Below, piece after piece: positions 1-13,078 of a DNA stretch of 64,000 nucleotides (positions are counted from its first letter, which is position 1; each line of letters begins with the position of its first letter). A program made the position numbers and the translations under genes. Under the pieces are notes generated by a model, which did not search any database, had not been told where the DNA came from, and saw only the letters and a list, made by a program, of their open reading frames with translations. Source of the stretch: Paralichthys olivaceus (Eukaryota; Chordata; Actinopteri; Pleuronectiformes; Paralichthyidae). Location: positions 18,112,439 through 18,176,438 of the forward strand of contig NC_091105.1 in assembly GCF_024713975.1 (NCBI RefSeq), given 5' to 3'.

Positions 1-50
1 CATGAGCTTAATACAGCCAGCCACCAGGGGTCGATCCAGATGCCCGCCTG
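1..50 (-). repeat. end of a common teleost dispersed repeat
   Basis: On the minus strand the sequence reads ATCTGGATCGACCCCTGGTG followed by GCTGGCTGTATTAAG. I recognise this from memory as a very common fish repeat, of which 47024-47160 appears to be another copy. It is truncated by the window edge. Confidence 0.5.
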
Positions 51-266
51 TGTGTAACAATAATTGGTTGTACCTCAAAACAAAAATAAAAAGTTGTCAT
101 TTGTATCATGTCCTTTTTTTTGCAGGGTCTGTTTTCAGGCTTTTTCAGGACAATTTGAATATTGCAAAGAGAGCTGAGGAATTCATCACACAATTGACAC
201 ACACCAATATTTTATTTCTGCATCATTTTAAACAACAAACATGTTTTCGAAAAGCTTTTTCATATC

Positions 267-303
267 ACCCACTGACGTCTCTCAGCCAGAGACGTCAGTG
301 GGT
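267..303. repeat. perfect short hairpin with paired TGACGTC motifs
   Basis: Bases 267-282 are the exact reverse complement of 288-303, giving a 16-bp stem and a 5-base loop. Each arm contains the CRE/ATF-like core TGACGTC or GACGTCA. No flanking open frame is convincing. Confidence 0.85.
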
Positions 304-2974
304 CAGACTGTGGTCTGGTTCACCACTACACTCATTCATAAGTTGATCAGATACACTGGTCGGCTACTCAGAGAGTGACAGAGACTGACTGACTGACCTC
401 TGAAGTCTGTGGCCCCTCACTCTCCTGCAGGGCTAATGACACACCATTAACCTCTGACATACAACCATCACTCTGCTGTGTGGAAGGAGGATGTATTGCA
501 TTTCAAGGTAAACATAACTCAGATGGTGTTTATCAGGCACATCTGCTCATTATCCCACTGATGTTAAGACATGCACTTTTTACTGAAGGAATCTTTGAGC
601 CAGAATGTGTTAGTTCCTCAAGGTTCAATTCCCCCAGAAGCTGTGGATTGGACTTGCACAATGTTCAGAAGAACCTGTGGATCATTCTTCCTACAGAACT
701 GCTTCAGCAAAGCCATGTTTTTAGGATGTTTGGTATGAACTGTGCTCTGACTAGTCCACCCCAAAAGGAAGAGTACGTTTCTTAGTTTGAACTAATTCTG
801 AAGATGTTCCTAAGTATTCAATCTCAATTTATTCAGTCCACAACACATCTTCCCTCTTGTGTAGTATCCGGTTGCTCTTCAGCAGACTACAGTCACACAT
901 GCTCCATGCAGCCATGCACCATTATTCTCATAGACTCATGAACAAGGCTGTTATCCACTTCTAGTGAGTCCCATAAGCCTTTAGCTTCTGTTTCACCTCA
1001 CTGAACATTTTGTATTTTGCTTTTGGAGGCGTCTGACTGGTCACCCACTTCCACTGTGAGAAGCTGCTGCAGAAACTCATCTCCATTTATTAACAATTTG
1101 TCTGACTGTGGACTGATATATGATATCTAAACTGTTTCACATTACTTTATAAGACTTTTCATCTTTATGCAAATTAACAGCTGGTTGTTCATCTGTCAGA
1201 TATTTATAGACCTCACATCTGCTTCTTGTGCTGAGTCTAACCCAAACTCCTGTTTTACTGACTGGGCTCCAGGTTTACTAACTCCTGTCAGTTTTTACAA
1301 ACCTATATTGTGAAGGTATTGTATTGAGTTTAGTATGTATGAGAACAATACAAAATAGTTTATAATGGTATCTTCGATAAAGATATGATCATAGTTTAAG
1401 ACAACTGTATACATAAATGCTCTTTTTTATTTGTCATATATTAAATATGTACAAATAAAAGTAAATATGAAAAATAAAATACATATATTTCACAATGTCT
1501 TAAATTGATATACTGTATACTATACATACACGTTTTAGCTCATTAACTCCCAGATTAGGATTATGAATAAAATGAGTACCTATTTGATCAAATATTTCTA
1601 TCATCATGTGAGGTACTGTAGGATCAAAACTGACACATTTATAGTTATAGTTAGACCTTCTTCTTTGACATTTCTTAAAATAGCACTTTTTGATATTGAA
1701 ATATGCTTAACAACATATCCTAATGTGGAGGCTGATGTGAGACAGCAAACAGAAATGCAGATGAGTATTTATGAGTAAGCTTGTTCCTCTAATAAATCAG
1801 AGAAGGACAAAATCAGTCCTGGGAGCTCACAACTGTCAATCGATACATGAACACATTTCACAAAGCATTTTATCTTACCACAAAGAATAATACCAACTTC
1901 CACTAAAAGTTTACTCAAAGCTGCTGAGATCAACTTTCACTCAGGAAAGGTGAGAACTCTTGAGCTAGGCTCTTTTGCTATGGCTGACTTCAGTTCTCAT
2001 GGTGAGCTCGCTTGCTATAACCACATGATCAGAGACCAGTCTGTGCCAGTTAAAACACATGCACAGTAATGTAATGTAAAATAAAACATTAATATGGCAC
2101 AAATGAAATAATAACATATCAACTGTTGTTCAAACAACAAATATATCAATTCAGTTCACTCAAGAAAATAAAAACAATGTCATAGAGTCCAATCTAATTG
2201 GCAGCATATTAGACAAAATGTCTGGCATCATATAACATAATGAACAAAATTGATTCAAGTGGCTTCATGGCAATCAAGGTGGGTTTATTATGGATAGTCC
2301 CAAACACATATGAAACCCCAGCTGGACACAAGACCTGCTGCTGCTCCTATCCAGTGTTTGAAATAAAACACTAAAATAAATATCTGCCTCTGGTGTTACA
2401 TCCGAAACAAAACTTAAAGCATGGGAAGAAATAAGTTTTCAATTAAATGCAGCTTTCCAACTTGGATACTGTGAGAGGAGGTTGTACAGTCTCGGAGAGA
2501 ATGCAGCTTTTAAATGAGCAACAGGTAGGCATGATAACATATCTTAAATAAAACTATTATTTTTGTCATGATTTTCATGAAAGCAAATTTAATAAACATA
2601 TTGGTTTTATTAAAATATGTAAACAGACAGTTTTATGATTTGTTGATGACAATGATTATGTTTTTGTTGAGACGGAGGCTCAGCACCTGAGGCCCTTTCT
2701 CCATCTTCTTCCATGGTGTATAGCGAGACAAGTCTGGAGAGTTGCGGGATCCTACAATACAATTAGTTATGGAGGCGCATGGGTGTCGGTATGTTTACGT
2801 GATGATTGCAATCCTGACAGAAGCATTGTGTTGTGATTTTTAATGAAAGCCATCAAATAGCAGAAGGCCATGGCAAGCAACAGCCACCCATGAAATATGA
2901 ATGCTCACAGTTTAATAGGAAATGTTTTACTGATGCTATCTCTGTCTTTCTCACTCATTGAGGGTAAATCAAGA

Positions 2975-3120
2975 CCCTGCTCCTGCTGCTCGTCCTCTTC
3001 CAGCTGCTCCTCTTCCCCTCCTACGCACACATCCTCTCCTCTTCCAAGCCTCCCTTCCTCCAGCTGCTCCTCCTACCATGGCTCCTCTCCCTCCTGCTGC
3101 TGCTGGAGCTGGCAGTGGAT
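2975..3120. repeat. CTG/CTC-rich low-complexity tract
   Basis: This is pyrimidine-biased sequence built from CTGCTC, CTCCTC and CCTC units. It produces serine- or proline-rich open frames in two phases, which is a composition artefact. Confidence 0.6.
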
Positions 3121-4775
3121 CATTACCCCTGATGGAGCAGAAGATGAGGTTGGATGAGGCTGATTATGAAAATTAAAGAACTCCAACGGCCAACAATTTG
3201 AATCTTGACAGCATATTAGACTGTTTACTCAAAGTGTGACTGATCCCTGTGAGTCCACTTTGTTCCATGTGACAAGCTACTTGTTTGTCATCTTTATATT
3301 CATCATCATCATCATCAACATTACTTTCCTGACTTTCTCCGAAGGTAGCCTTTCACACATGAGCAACGCAGTAGGAGATTTCCACTAAGATGTGTTCACA
3401 ACAACACAGACATTTCTGCTGGTTCAGGTGAGGGGGGGGTGTAGCAATTAGAAACAGGATCGTATTCATTCTGCTCCCATGTTTTTGTTTCACCAACACT
3501 CTCTTGACGTCTTCCACATTTATGGCTCTGCAGTTTCCTCCACAGATATTTGTTTAGTTTTAGATTTTTGGTTTCATTTTTGCATCTGTCTTGCATGAGA
3601 AACTTCATCAATATGCACATGCACATACACATACACATGCAACCCCTCTGGAGAATGTCCAAAGGATCTGTGGGGTTCAGTGTACGTCTGAAAGCAGCTC
3701 ATGTTACTTCTTGTGTGCTATAAAACATATACCATAGTAAAATAAAGACAATACAAGATGAGAAGCAGAAGCCAACTTGTATTGGCAGTTCTGTAACTGT
3801 CAAACATAATTTATTCTAGGCAGTAGCTATGGTTAAGCTTTTGAGTTACAGAAGGAGGAGTGGTTTGTTGCAAACTTTAGCAACATATTGCTGTGAGTGG
3901 CAGCTTCCTTTCTGGCTGATGATAATGTGTAGACCAGAGTCATGAGATACCAAAATGTATTTACTGACCAATTTATTCAATTTATTTATTAGTTTTGCAA
4001 CAGCCTAATGTGAGGACTGACATCCCAATATCTTAACTTTTGCAATGCATGTTTCTCATTTGGCTTTAATATAATAATAAGAGCAGATGTAGACAAATGG
4101 ACAAGAGGCAAACATATGACAACAAGAGAGTCAACTATATTAGTTTATGAAACTGTCTATGCTGCACAAGGAAAATACAATAAAACTACACTTTAAGTCA
4201 TATTCCCTCATCAATAAGTCAGCATTGTCAAATGACAGTTCCTAGTGTAACATGAAAAGTCAAGAATAAACAAATGTTATTTTTAAATTTTTTCCAAAGT
4301 GGTATTTTAATCATGCAGATCCAGACAAGTGTTTTTCATCTCTTGCACATCCCACGTCTCACCATAAATGAACACAACATTAAAGTGCCCTTTAAACTGT
4401 CATGTCATGGCCTTTAACTGTGATATGTCCATGGGGTAATCACAAGGATCAAAGACGGTAAATTCCCCCCAAAAAATCACCCGAGATTTTACTCTGGATT
4501 TTAAATCTAATTTAAAATAGATGGAAAAAACTGTTTACATTCCAATCTGGAACATTTTCATAGGTAAACACCAATAATTTTGACCCAACAGCTTGTGAGT
4601 AAATACACAAATGCACTCGCAAATACACACACACACACATGCCCACATAAAATATCAGTTAGCTTTGGGGAACTTGTGAGGGATTATCAACATCAAAGTC
4701 AATAGAAATGTCAGCCTGGCTATCTTTGGAAATGCCAGCAACCCTTTGCATATCCGCACCCAGCAACCAATACTA

Positions 4776-4806
4776 TGCACACACACATACACACACACAC
4801 ACACAC
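4776..4806. repeat. (CA)n microsatellite
   Basis: This is a CA/TACA run of about 30 bp. A shorter CA run lies at 4625-4639. Confidence 0.9.
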
Positions 4807-5187
4807 CTGCCCCTAGCAGAGGAGGTGATTAAAGCTGCTCTGGCGAGTGTGGCTTTTGATCTCTAAACATACTGGAAAGCACTTTAAGGCAAAGCCCAGT
4901 TAGGCAGCAGAAACAGATGACATCACACCCAATCAGGGTCTCCCATAGCACCTCGAGGCCCCTCCCTGCAGCAATATCAACTAGATTAACAGGATTAAGC
5001 AAATAGGCCCAGCTCAGGTCGGCACTCAGGGTGAATGTATTAGTTTAATTCAGGCATTTTCAGGTCATCTGAATGAGGTGCATGGACTATTAGTAGGTAA
5101 CACAGTCAGGAGGTTGAGCATAGGTTCCAGCAAATGTTAATGTTGGATGCTATGAAATACCAAGCTCAAGGAATGCTGTGAAATATC

Positions 5188-5211
5188 TATGAATATATAT
5201 ATATATTCATA
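5188..5211. repeat. AT-rich perfect palindrome
   Basis: TATGAATATAT and its exact mirror complement form a 24-bp uninterrupted palindrome with a TA-repeat centre. It could extrude as a cruciform, but it most likely arose from a TA microsatellite. Confidence 0.8.
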
Positions 5212-6435
5212 TGATTTGATTTTTGAGTAAACTTGTGCACATAAAGTACAAACATTTCTCAGTGGATGCACAAAAACATAAAAACATTCTTCAGGCCTCC
5301 GTACCCATAGCACACAACCGGTAAAACTCTAAGGAGATAAACTACAGGTTGTCAGAGGGTTCTCATCACCTATGATTATCAACAGCTATTATTAACAGTT
5401 CATTTCCTCAGCAGGATAATTGATCAGTTCCTTGACATAGCTATCTCTAAGTATAATAGAGAATTAGTTTGGAATCCTTCACTGATTGAGAACAAAAAAC
5501 ATTTAAACCAGTTTCCCAGTTAAACAGCCAAGCTTTTTTACTGAGGGAGACCTGCTTGAGCTTAATGCTGAAACCATGGTGACAATTAATCTCTTTCCCA
5601 AATGTAATGGAAATCCTACCAATAGCTGTGGACATTGCCATCTCCAGACAAATGAGGCAAAGCGTGATGAAACCTGTTTCATATGTTATGGTACTTATGT
5701 GCACAGCCTGTAGAGAGTCTGAAAGGATCTAACAGGCCTCCTCATCTCCTCCCTGTTTGTTGACCTCTGACCTCTGACTTACTCATCTCCATCCACAGAC
5801 CTTTGACAGGAGACTGTGGAGTTTCCCAGGCTGCCCTTGGACCCGCACTGCTCAGAGCTACCAGCCCCAATACAACTCCATCAAATATCTCCTATGTTCC
5901 CCTGCAGCTGCCCATCTTCCATATTCAATATGTCAAAATTAAATTAAAAAAATAGTGTGCAGATTATACAAATGTATAGCTGCACTAATCAATACTTTTT
6001 ACACGACAACAAATTGATTAATGGATGGAAAAGGATTACTCAGTATGAAAAGCCCACAGAAAATGACACATACAGTTCCTGTAATCTTGATGGAGTGTAT
6101 TAGTATCTTGGCTTTCAGCTCATTTTAGGGTTTTATGGACCACTTGTTATGATTCAGTCTAATCAATGTTGTTTCCAGGGACAGAAAAACCTCATCAGCA
6201 AACAGACAAATGAGTATCCAGCTGGTGAACATACAGTGGAGCATTTAGCAGCTAAATAGTGAGATGTGTTTCTCAGAGATTGGTGGAGACCAAAACAGGA
6301 GAGCAAATATTATTCATTATATGAATCCAACTGTATGCCAACCATGTGTGTCTGCTGGTCAACATTAAGCAGAATTGTGTTCTTATATACACGATACATG
6401 AGAAAATAATGAATAAATAACACCACAACATCTCC

Positions 6436-6440
<5 letters not shown>

Positions 6441-6466
<26 letters not shown>

Positions 6467-6467
6467 A
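6441..6467. repeat. (CT)n microsatellite
   Basis: This is an uninterrupted CT dinucleotide run of about 26 bp. Confidence 0.9.
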
Positions 6468-7904
6468 TACACAAATGCGCACATACAGTATTTTATCTAA
6501 ATTGAATATGGTGATATCACACAGCAGCCCGGGTTGGAAAATCCTGGGGTCTGCTCTGTGTGGCTGCTGTGAGAGTTTTTGGAGAATATAATTGAATCCA
6601 GGAAGCTGGGAAACCCAAATCCAACCAGAGTGGTTTAGAGTTCAAACAGGTTTACCATGACACTGCATGGAGCGGTGGCCCAGCTCCTCAGTTAATTAAA
6701 ATGGACTATGAGAAATTGCTTTACAGTGGTGGTCATGGCAGGTCCAAGTACAGTCTAAATCATTAAAATCTCAGCGTCAGCATGTGGGGAGAGCAACAGT
6801 CCACATCCAATAACCATTTAATGTTTTAAACAGAAGAAGGCAGTGGAAAAGTGGATATAATATACATAATGTATTTTTAGCTGCATCAAAAACCCAAACC
6901 CAAGTCTTCGAACGTGTGAGGAAATAGGATTAGATCCGTGCTTGTCGGCCTTCACTAAGTTGTTGATATTCACAGTCACTCAGTGATGGGTTGTGAAGAG
7001 ACAGAAACAGAGATAAGAAAAATGTTTATGTCAAACAGGATTAGAAAAGAGATTATAGGCTGCATTGGTCATTAATAGTGACTGGTGCAGCCAAAGACAG
7101 CAACAATTTTAGAAGTCGATACAAAAAAATTTGAAATATCCAAAAAGGGTTATCTGGAGGTAAAATTGTAGATTGGCTGGAAGAAAAGATTTTATAAGCC
7201 TGAAGGCCTGACCAGAACAACCAAAAATATAGTTGCTTACCCCGTGGGTGTTTTCCTGAGTAAGCAACAGGCGTTGGTGAGTAGGAAGAATTCCACAGCT
7301 GCAATTCAGAGCGGAAAGACTTCGAACGATCCCCCTCACCCTCAGGGCAGAAAAATATCAAATGAGCAACTGTATAATGAAAGGAAATAGTGCTTGCGCA
7401 GATTGATGAAGACTTCCTTCTCTTTATAAATGATCGGATCTAGATATATGGGTAATTTGCTGTTTGAGTGAGTGCAGAGATTTGGACGAGGTATTGTACC
7501 AATGGCCCTGCAGTTCTCAGGTTACAGGAGATGGATGAATGAGTTTCCTGTCATTTTGAAGAAGCAGGGCCTTAGGCCTGTGCTCCAAACAAACACAACA
7601 CTCAGCTAGTCATAAGTTTAACAGCAGCAAAGACAGCAAGGGACGCTCCCACACAAACAGGATGTTCATATGCTAATGCTAGAAAACAACAACAAACATA
7701 AATCAAATAATTAAATGCATAAAAACATTGATAAACCTGTAGCCTTTTAAACTCTTGAATTATCTACATTTTCATTTTAAGTTTGAGAAGTTTGTGAGAC
7801 TAGATTCAATACTGTGTCTCATTGTAACAATAATTGATTTCAATTTTATTCAAAATATTAAATCCATTCCTCAATTTAATAAACAATTGTGTAAACACAA
7901 ACCA

Positions 7905-8640
7905 AGATAGTTACTGGATGTAACTCCAGCTCTATGAGCACCTACCAATCAGGGCGACCAAATAAACCCAGAAGACAAGCTGCTCAACTCCTTTCAAAAC
8001 TGCGAAATCTATTCCAAAATCATTTGCTATTGGCTATCAATGTAAAGCAAAGGCCACAGGGATACATGTACGCCCAGCTGGACCCCAGCCCTGACCCTTT
8101 TAAGCCAGGAACAATAGAAGGTAAAAAAAATAGGTCCACCCAGCTAAGGGGTCATGAGATTCACCTGCCAGGCTGAAGTGAAGATGACCCCTATGTGGCA
8201 ATCTCAGACGTCAGCCTATGCACTGAATGAGTCACAGAAACAGCAATCATGCCTCTGAGGTACAAACGTCCAAAGGTGGGAGAGGAGGACCAAAGCCTAG
8301 CCAAGCAGTTATCCACTGACACACCCGAAAACAGTGCAGACAAAGCCACAACTCCCCTGGTGGAATACGCCCTGAGACCCACTAGTGGGGTATCATTTGC
8401 TCTCGCAGGTCCAGTAGATTGCATTGCAGACCCGGGCAGAAGTAGCACTGATAAATCCTCCCATCGCCAGCAAAACACAGATACTTCCTTTGTTACGGCA
8501 GAATGAGGATGTGAACTATGCATCCAGTTATCCAGCTGGATGCATGCTGCTTTCCACAAGAGTGAGACTGTCAACTCCTCCAGTGCTGCGATCTCAGTAA
8601 AACAACACTTCCTCTGAGACAATAAAAGGCTTCAGCTTAA
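7905..8640. repeat. possible old interspersed element, unclassified
   Basis: The start of this stretch (TAACTCCAGCTCTATGAGCA near 7920) and its less AT-rich composition differ from the surrounding AT-rich DNA and recall ends of fish repeats. It carries open frames on both strands, 8249-8506 (+, 85 codons, starting MPLRYKRPKVGEED) and 8191-8622 (-, 143 codons). Neither shows a domain I recognise. I see no terminal repeats or target-site duplication. It could equally be unique sequence. Confidence 0.25.
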
Positions 8641-9167
8641 AGGAGTAGCCACATGAAGTGGATCTCTTCCAAAGATGCAGCATTTTCGGAGCATTTTTCC
8701 CTCTCTTTGTTACACCGCAACACAAAGGGACGCACTGTCCAGGAAAATGCAACATGGGAAATGTAGATTAAAAAGAGCATCTGGAAGATTTCAACTCAAA
8801 TTGATTAAGGCAGACTGCTGAAACTTCATACATGCATGGACTCAATTCAAATCTTTCACAAAAGGACTGGGAATTTGGGGCGAATCAGTTCTTCTTAATG
8901 TATGAGCAGGGGGAGAAGGGTTACAGCAAGAGAAACTTGGTCATATCTTAAAACTCTTGGCTAAAGTTACAAATTGTGGTTCAATAAAACAAGTAAACAA
9001 TAACTTGAAAAGCCAAAGATTGTTTACACTAGTGACACAAACCCAGGGCTGTTCCAAAGAAACGCTCAGTGATGCAACAGCATGCTGGTCTTACATGGAG
9101 AAATAAAACATGGAGAGTTTTATTTCACAAACATTTATTGTTATTAAAGGTTTTGGGTACATATGTT

Positions 9168-9749
9168 TGTGATGTTATATCCACCCTCCCTCACCTTCAT
9201 GTAGGGTCCTGGTTCCACTGGCAAACAGGAAGTGGGAGATTCCAACTCCATTTATGGAGAGGGGAATCTGGAGTGTACCACATAAAAGCCAGTCCAGAGG
9301 GGTGTTTTGAATGATATCACAGAAATGCTCTTTTAAATGCCCATCTAATATAATAGTGTGATATTTCTGTGACAGGCTAGGTCGGGTGAAATGCTGATGG
9401 GTATATATATATATATTTCAATGTCGTATCTGATAGAGATTTGTTAATTGATGTTGGTCACTATGGTTTGTCTGGTAGGAGGGGCTTCCACTATAAAGGC
9501 AGTGGGTAGATGCTCCTCAGGGCGTGGAGGACGTGTGGATGAGAGCCCATGAGAGAGTGGCTTAGTAACAAGTATTTGACTTCAGTTTGAAGAGTTTTGT
9601 TTATTTGTTTAGTATCTTTTCAATTTTCTTTTCAACTATGTACATTCTCACATTGTACCTGCACGGGACTGGTAACTAAAATAAATTTAAGCACCAGGTG
9701 AAGATCTCGCATCATGTCTCCTTCTTCCACCATGGGGCACAATATTACA
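9168..9749 (+). mobile_element. candidate solo LTR of an LTR retrotransposon
   Basis: The stretch can be read as beginning TGTGATG and ending ATATTACA, i.e. TG...CA. It has a TATA box (CTATAAAGG near 9491) and a poly(A) signal (AATAAA near 9680) in the order expected of an LTR promoter and R region. The tail (near 9710-9749) resembles, from memory, fish Gypsy-type LTR ends. No matching second LTR, gag or pol is present, and I could not find a target-site duplication, so the left border is uncertain. Confidence 0.4.
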
Positions 9750-9832
9750 GAGGAAATAAGGATCTAGTGGTTTACTGTGTCAAACAGAAAGGTCCAGGAG
9801 GATGACCACAAAGGAGAGAGAGGCTGCTCTAA

Positions 9833-9833
<1 letters not shown>

Positions 9834-9886
<53 letters not shown>
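9834..9886. repeat. (AC)n microsatellite, about 53 bp
   Basis: This is an uninterrupted AC run and one of the longest simple repeats in the window. It is alternating purine-pyrimidine and therefore Z-DNA-prone. Confidence 0.95.
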
Positions 9887-9887
<1 letters not shown>

Positions 9888-11039
9888 CTTCCCTTCAGTG
9901 TCTTGGAGCATATGTTGAGAGGAATTGTGAAAACCCCTAAAAATACATTCTTTTTAGGAAATGCCTGTGTGCACTCACAAAATAACAGGCTGCATGGAAA
10001 TCAACATAGTGTTCAGACAAAGGAGGCAATAAATGTTTCAAACAAGCTGAAGAATGGAAAATATCAGTTCATAGCTAAGAATCTACCAGGCTGTAGGTCT
10101 GGTGTGAAGCAGCCTGGCACTGTGTTTTTCTCTTTCTTTTCTCTGGGCTGTGGCAGAGTTTCTCCTCACCAGAGCTAATGATGGCCTCATTTTCAGCCAA
10201 GATTTGGAAGGAATGGGAAATTCTATGTCTGTCTTGTGAGGGGTGGTTATATTACTGGGACAGCACCAATAAAGGCTGGCCTGGAATTCCATGTCTTGCT
10301 CTCTCTTCCTCTGAAGTCTCTCTTTCTTTTCTCTCTCCAGGGCAAAGAGAGGGGCTTGTCGGAAAGCATGTCCATCTCTAATAGAGGAGACATAACTAAA
10401 TAAATAGGTCTTTGTTTGCAGAAAATCACTGACTACTACGTATGCTATGATTCGACATCCACCACCCCCCACCCACCCCTTGACAGCTGTTGTGTATGAA
10501 TCAGAACAGTCGCACTGCAAATTGTTCACTTCCAAAGCCTGTGATGAGGCTGCCAGCCGTACTCTGGCACAGTCTTCTGGTCAGACTCGCACACACTGTT
10601 AATACACGCACAATCCATATCCCTCCATCCAACTTCTTCCTGCTCAGCCAAAAAATGATATCTGAAGGATAAAGCTTTGTGAAGGAGGCCGGCTCTGCCC
10701 TCCTCTCATCTCAGGCTGGTGCAGGATATTGGGCTGCAATCCCCGTCTGGAAAGTTACTGTAGTCCTTTAATCACAGTGAAATTCCATTCACTTTTTCAT
10801 GGAACTTTAAAAAAGTACTTTGGCAGGGTGGTTCCAATATTAAGCATAGAGTTTCATGCTCAATGTTTAAATAAATGAGACATAAGCAAGAAATATCTCA
10901 GAAAACATGTGACGTAAAGATATAAAATGGTCACAACTTGAAATTATGTTCACTAATGCAACACCCATTCTAAATGTGCCTGTTTGGAATGGGCTTTTGT
11001 TTGGCCTGTGGTGATGCTGGTTGCAATTTTCCTTCTGAA
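9887..11039. other. intergenic, no gene recognised
   Basis: The open frames here overlap one another on both strands (for example 10083-10535 minus) and follow a purine/pyrimidine-biased stretch at 10110-10340. I see no domain, splice pattern or known repeat. Confidence 0.5.
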
Positions 11040-11450
11040 ACTATAAAAGTGACCTACAGTAATTGACTGCTGGAAAGAATCCTGAAGCTGCAGCACCGCT
11101 TCTGCACAAAGAGCTGTTCACCTGTTCAAAGTTTAGTCAAGTTCAACCCAGTGCGCAGAACCACAAACTGGAGCATCAGTTCATTGTCATGAATACGTTG
11201 TCGTCATCAACAATGTCACTTGATGAGTCCCAGCTGCCACGGCTACAGAGTGCGGGTCCCCTGTTTATTCAGAGTTTATTAATATTGAACATAGAGCAAG
11301 TCCAAATTGCACCAAATTTAATACTGTTCTTCCTTGGGCCTTTAATAATACATATGCCAAGTGTGAGCCAAAAAAATGAACTGTTCGTGAGGTATGCAAG
11401 CCACAGACAGAAAAACATCTCTGGAATTAATAGATTGACCAATGACTGCT
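11040..11450 (+). repeat. unclassified dispersed repeat, copy 1
   Basis: This aligns with 45208-45530 in the same orientation. Shared words in order are AAAGTGACC, CACCGCT, TGCACAAAGAGCTGTTCA, TTCAAAGTT, TGATGAGTCCCAGCTGC, CTGTTTATT and TTAATATTGAAC. The spacing is conserved to within some tens of bases. I do not recognise the family. The 145-codon open frame at 11063-11500 is not preserved in the other copy, so it is not evidence of coding. Confidence 0.75.
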
Positions 11451-12551
11451 TCTTTCACATGCTCTGGAGCTACTTCAGAATTATTTCTTTTCCTCCTTAA
11501 ACAATTCTACAATATACTGTCACTGTACTTTTTTTATTGTTGGTGTGCTGGAGGTCATTTGCAGAGCTTTTTATGGTGCAAAGTAAAGTTAAAAAAATGT
11601 CATCCTACCTGGTTTATCTGCAGTGAAGCCAGTCCAAGGCAGTATATTAAAAAAAAAAAGTTTTGTTAACCATTTAACCTTTATCTTTAAGGAAACATGT
11701 TTGTTGTTTCCTGCTTTTAGGCCCATGTGATGACTGCCTGAAGAGATTGTTGGAAACTGTAAGAAACTCAATAAGTCATTATTGTTTAACTGTAATGGGG
11801 TGAAAAACTAATTCTTAACATTTCAATCCTAAGGTCCTCCACAGAGGACACAAACTGTTTTCATCTGCTGATGGACTGAATGAATGAACACTAACTGTCC
11901 AACTTGGTCTGATCATTTTCACAACCCAATCATATTTATAATCCGTGGTATGTCCAAAATAAGCAAAGATCTGGAACCTGCAAAGAGATTCAAACAGGAC
12001 TGTTGATTCTCAGTAGCATCAGCAGTTCTACTGACTCTGCCACTTTATTGGGAGACAGTTGCTGCACTGAAAATGTGTGAAATTCAGATAAGGTTAGCCT
12101 TACGAGTGAGTAACAATCCTAACCCTTGTCTGTTACCTCTGCTCTCTAAAGGTAAGTAACTACTGTAAGTAATTAAGATCCATCAACAATCTATGTTGTT
12201 ACCTCATTCTATTGGATTGCCATTAGATATATACTTGGCCAATCTACATGGAACAATATGTGTGGAAAAAATGTCACAGTTCCAAACCAGACAGGTTGTA
12301 GCCATCAGCCAATAAACACAGGAAACAGTTCTCATGCTGCTCCAGACACCTGTGGAGGGCAACTGAAAAACAAGAAAAGCAATAGTATAGAGACACAAAT
12401 GGCTACAATAGCATTTCCTGCTATTTTTCTATTTTGACCTTTTTGGTTGTTGTTTTCTGGAGCTGTACATACCAGAGGAGGGAGAAACATTAGCTGGAGT
12501 GAGTCCATGTCAATCGTATTTGGAGAAAATGTGGATACAAAACACTTTTGA

Positions 12552-12554
<3 letters not shown>

Positions 12555-12588
<34 letters not shown>
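12555..12588. repeat. (TA)n microsatellite
   Basis: This is an uninterrupted TA run of about 34 bp. Confidence 0.95.
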
Positions 12589-12591
<3 letters not shown>

Positions 12592-13004
12592 GGAGTTTCA
12601 GATGCAGATGCTTGTTGCACTGGATGATCTGACACTGACATATTGAGGAGATTTTCAAACAAATGTGTCTAAAAGGTTGCTGGTTTTCAAATCAATGGAC
12701 TGTTGAAAAAAAACAATACTTCAGAAATAACTTATCATTATAAATGATATGTAACTGCTCACAGCAACATGTTTTTCCTTTTTTTTTGACCTGAGCAGTT
12801 GCTTGCACTATAAGATATTAAACAAGAAAGTGAAGTGACTGCTGTGAGATCACGTCTATGATCCCGCACTCCATTTTGGGTATGAACATTGTTATGGAAT
12901 GAGTCATTTATCAAGGTCTAACCCCCACCAGTGTGGTTCTCATTACCCCTGCCATAGCACTGACTGTGCTGGCACAACCCCACCCCTGCTCTTCCCCTTT
13001 GGTA

Positions 13005-13009
13005 GCACA

Positions 13010-13047
<38 letters not shown>

Positions 13048-13078
13048 AGACACAAACACACACACACACACACACACA
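13005..13078. repeat. compound (CA)n microsatellite
   Basis: Two CA runs are separated by CAGACACAAA, spanning about 74 bp in total. Confidence 0.95.

Larger units (their letters stand above)
51..7900. other. intergenic, no gene recognised
   Basis: Apart from the hairpin near 280 and the simple repeats listed separately, I see no coding potential. The open frame at 2897-3176 runs through a CTG/CTC-rich low-complexity tract and is not credible. A fragment at about 5978-6060 (TGCACTAATCAATACTTTTT) resembles old fish repeats. The stretch 4800-5110 is unusually free of simple repeats and contains several TAAT/ATTA and TCF-like words. The stretch 6480-6830 is similar in texture. Both could be conserved non-coding DNA, but that is only an impression. 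Confidence 0.5.

Noticed and set aside
2897..3176. Serine/cysteine- and proline-rich open frames
   Set aside because: They are produced by a CTG/CTC low-complexity tract in two phases.
5757..5900. Splice-acceptor-like pyrimidine tract and CAG followed by a GC-richer stretch
   Set aside because: No open reading phase with recognisable protein similarity follows it.
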